The notes under the pieces were generated by a model. It was not told where the DNA came from, searched no databases, and saw only the letters and a list, made by a program, of their open reading frames with translations. A program made the position numbers and the translations under genes. A stretch of DNA of 7,121 nucleotides from Flavobacteriales bacterium (GTDB lineage: Bacteria > Bacteroidota > Bacteroidia > Flavobacteriales_D > Parvicellaceae), in contig WFNC01000424.1 in NCBI GenBank assembly GCA_015488785.1, positions 1 to 7,121 on the forward strand, read 5' to 3'. Position 1 is the stretch's first letter; every line of letters starts with the position of its first letter. Positions 6,154 to 7,121 of this stretch are shown piece after piece.

Positions 6154-7121
6154 ATGTATATTAAATCTTTGTTAACAATTATTAACTTTACGTTAATAAC
6201 CTCTTTTTTCGCACAAGAACCTCAACTAGACAAGAACAAACAGTACGAAGTTGCTGGTATTGGATTTTACAATCTTGAAAATCTTTTTGACACATTGGTT
6301 GATCCCGACACCAATAAAATTTTACAAGAAGACTTTACTCCTTTCGGAAAAAAGAACTTCAACTCTGTTCGTTATTATCAAAAACTAGACAAGCTTTCGG
6401 AAGTCATAAGTAAATTAGGGACGAAGTATATCCCTGATGGCTTAGCTATTTTAGGTGTTTCTGAGATAGAAAACAAAGCTGTACTAGTTGATTTGGCAGC
6501 TACAGAAAAATTAAAATCTAGGAATTATAAAATTGTTCATCACGAATCACCTGATGCAAGGGGAATAGACGTTGGACTATTATACAACCCTAAGTATTTT
6601 AAAGTATTGAGTTCTAAAGCCTATCCTTTAACTACTTATGGTGACGGAGACACTTTTAGAACAAGAGATCAGTTATTGGTTACAGGAAAATTGAATGGAG
6701 AAAAACTTCATGTAATTGTAGCGCACTGGCCTTCAAGAAGAGGAGGAGAAAAAAGAAGTGCTCCAAGACGTATTGCAGCAGGGGAATTGGCAAAAAGCAT
6801 AGTAGATTCTATTCTTGTTGCGGAACCAAATGCTAAAATTGTTTTTATGGGCGATTTAAATGACGACCCTGTTAATAAAAGTGTAAAAGTAGCAATGAAC
6901 ACGGTTAATAAAATTCACAAAGTAAAAGAAGGTACACTTTATAACCCTATGGAACCTTTTTATAAAAACGGAATTGGGACTTTAGCATGGAGAGGTAGCT
7001 GGAATTTATTTGATCAATTAATTTTAACACCTGAATTAATTACCAAAACGAACGATTTTTCGTCTTACCGTTTTTACAAAGCTCATGTTTATAATGAAGA
7101 GTATTTAAAAAACGCTACAGG
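6154..7121 (+). CDS. Secreted endonuclease/exonuclease/phosphatase (EEP) family enzyme, C-terminus cut off by the window
   Basis: The frame is open for 322 codons from the ATG at 6154 to the window edge. Residues 1-20 are a signal peptide (FTLITSFFA, then QEP), so the enzyme is exported. EEP superfamily landmarks appear in order: FYNLENLFDT (38-47, with Asn40 and Glu42), GVSEIEN (101-107, Glu104 the likely metal ligand), RGIDVGLLYN (136-145), VAHWPSRRGG (189-198, His191), MGDLNDDP (232-239, Asp234 and Asn236), and NLFDQLIL (284-291). These match the Mg-dependent phosphodiesterase fold of DNase I-like enzymes. The frame stops after YNEEYLKNATG, where relatives continue to a final S-D-H motif, so probably only a few dozen residues are missing. 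All visible active-site positions are intact. The frame is absent from simple ORF calls because it has no stop in the window. Hydrolysis of DNA, RNA or another phosphodiester is likely; which one cannot be decided. Confidence 0.92.
   Translation, partial: MYIKSLLTIINFTLITSFFAQEPQLDKNKQYEVAGIGFYNLENLFDTLVDPDTNKILQEDFTPFGKKNFNSVRYYQKLDKLSEVISKLGTKYIPDGLAILGVSEIENKAVLVDLAATEKLKSRNYKIVHHESPDARGIDVGLLYNPKYFKVLSSKAYPLTTYGDGDTFRTRDQLLVTGKLNGEKLHVIVAHWPSRRGGEKRSAPRRIAAGELAKSIVDSILVAEPNAKIVFMGDLNDDPVNKSVKVAMNTVNKIHKVKEGTLYNPMEPFYKNGIGTLAWRGSWNLFDQLILTPELITKTNDFSSYRFYKAHVYNEEYLKNAT

Noticed and set aside
6169..6178. Palindrome TTGTTAACAA and neighbouring GTTAA repeats as a possible operator
   Set aside because: It lies within codons of the EEP signal peptide (Leu, Thr, Ile, Asn), and short A/T palindromes are expected by chance here.
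6708..6902. Minus-strand open frame of 64 codons
   Set aside because: It is antisense to the conserved HWPSRRGG to MGDLNDDP core of the EEP gene, which is certainly coding, and it has no promoter or family signal.

Overview
The window reads as an accessory nutrient-acquisition locus from a low-GC member of the Bacteroidota, probably Flavobacteriia or a close relative. The signs are a C-terminal type IX secretion (T9SS) sorting domain with a YPNP motif, a TonB-dependent receptor next to a DUF5689-type lipoprotein, strong A/T codon bias, starts without Shine-Dalgarno sequences, and promoter elements of the Bacteroidota form TTG-N19-TAnnTTTG. Genus and species cannot be told from the sequence.

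Layout: (1) 1-588, minus strand, the N-terminal part of a secreted protein of unknown function, with its own well-matched promoter (637-666). (2) 677-713, a near-perfect inverted repeat that is a strong intrinsic terminator. (3) 747-6054, a three-gene minus-strand operon, read from high to low coordinates: a TonB-dependent outer-membrane receptor (3526-6054), a DUF5689/choice-of-anchor-J lipoprotein (2222-3481) and a T9SS-secreted choice-of-anchor-J/OB-fold protein (747-2138). The spacers are 44 and 83 bases. (4) 6055-6153, a 99-base divergent intergenic region with candidate promoter boxes on both strands. (5) 6154 to the window end, plus strand, a secreted endonuclease/exonuclease/phosphatase (EEP) superfamily enzyme whose last few dozen residues lie outside the window.

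Working together (inference): two surface-exposed OB-fold proteins, an outer-membrane importer and an exported EEP phosphodiesterase form a plausible bind, cut and import set for extracellular nucleic acid or another phosphodiester substrate. No SusD gene is present; the DUF5689 lipoprotein sits where a SusD would. The individual families are known, but their substrate as a set is not evident from the sequence. The longest gene-free stretch is 158 bases (589-746). No tRNA, rRNA, CRISPR array or mobile element was seen.
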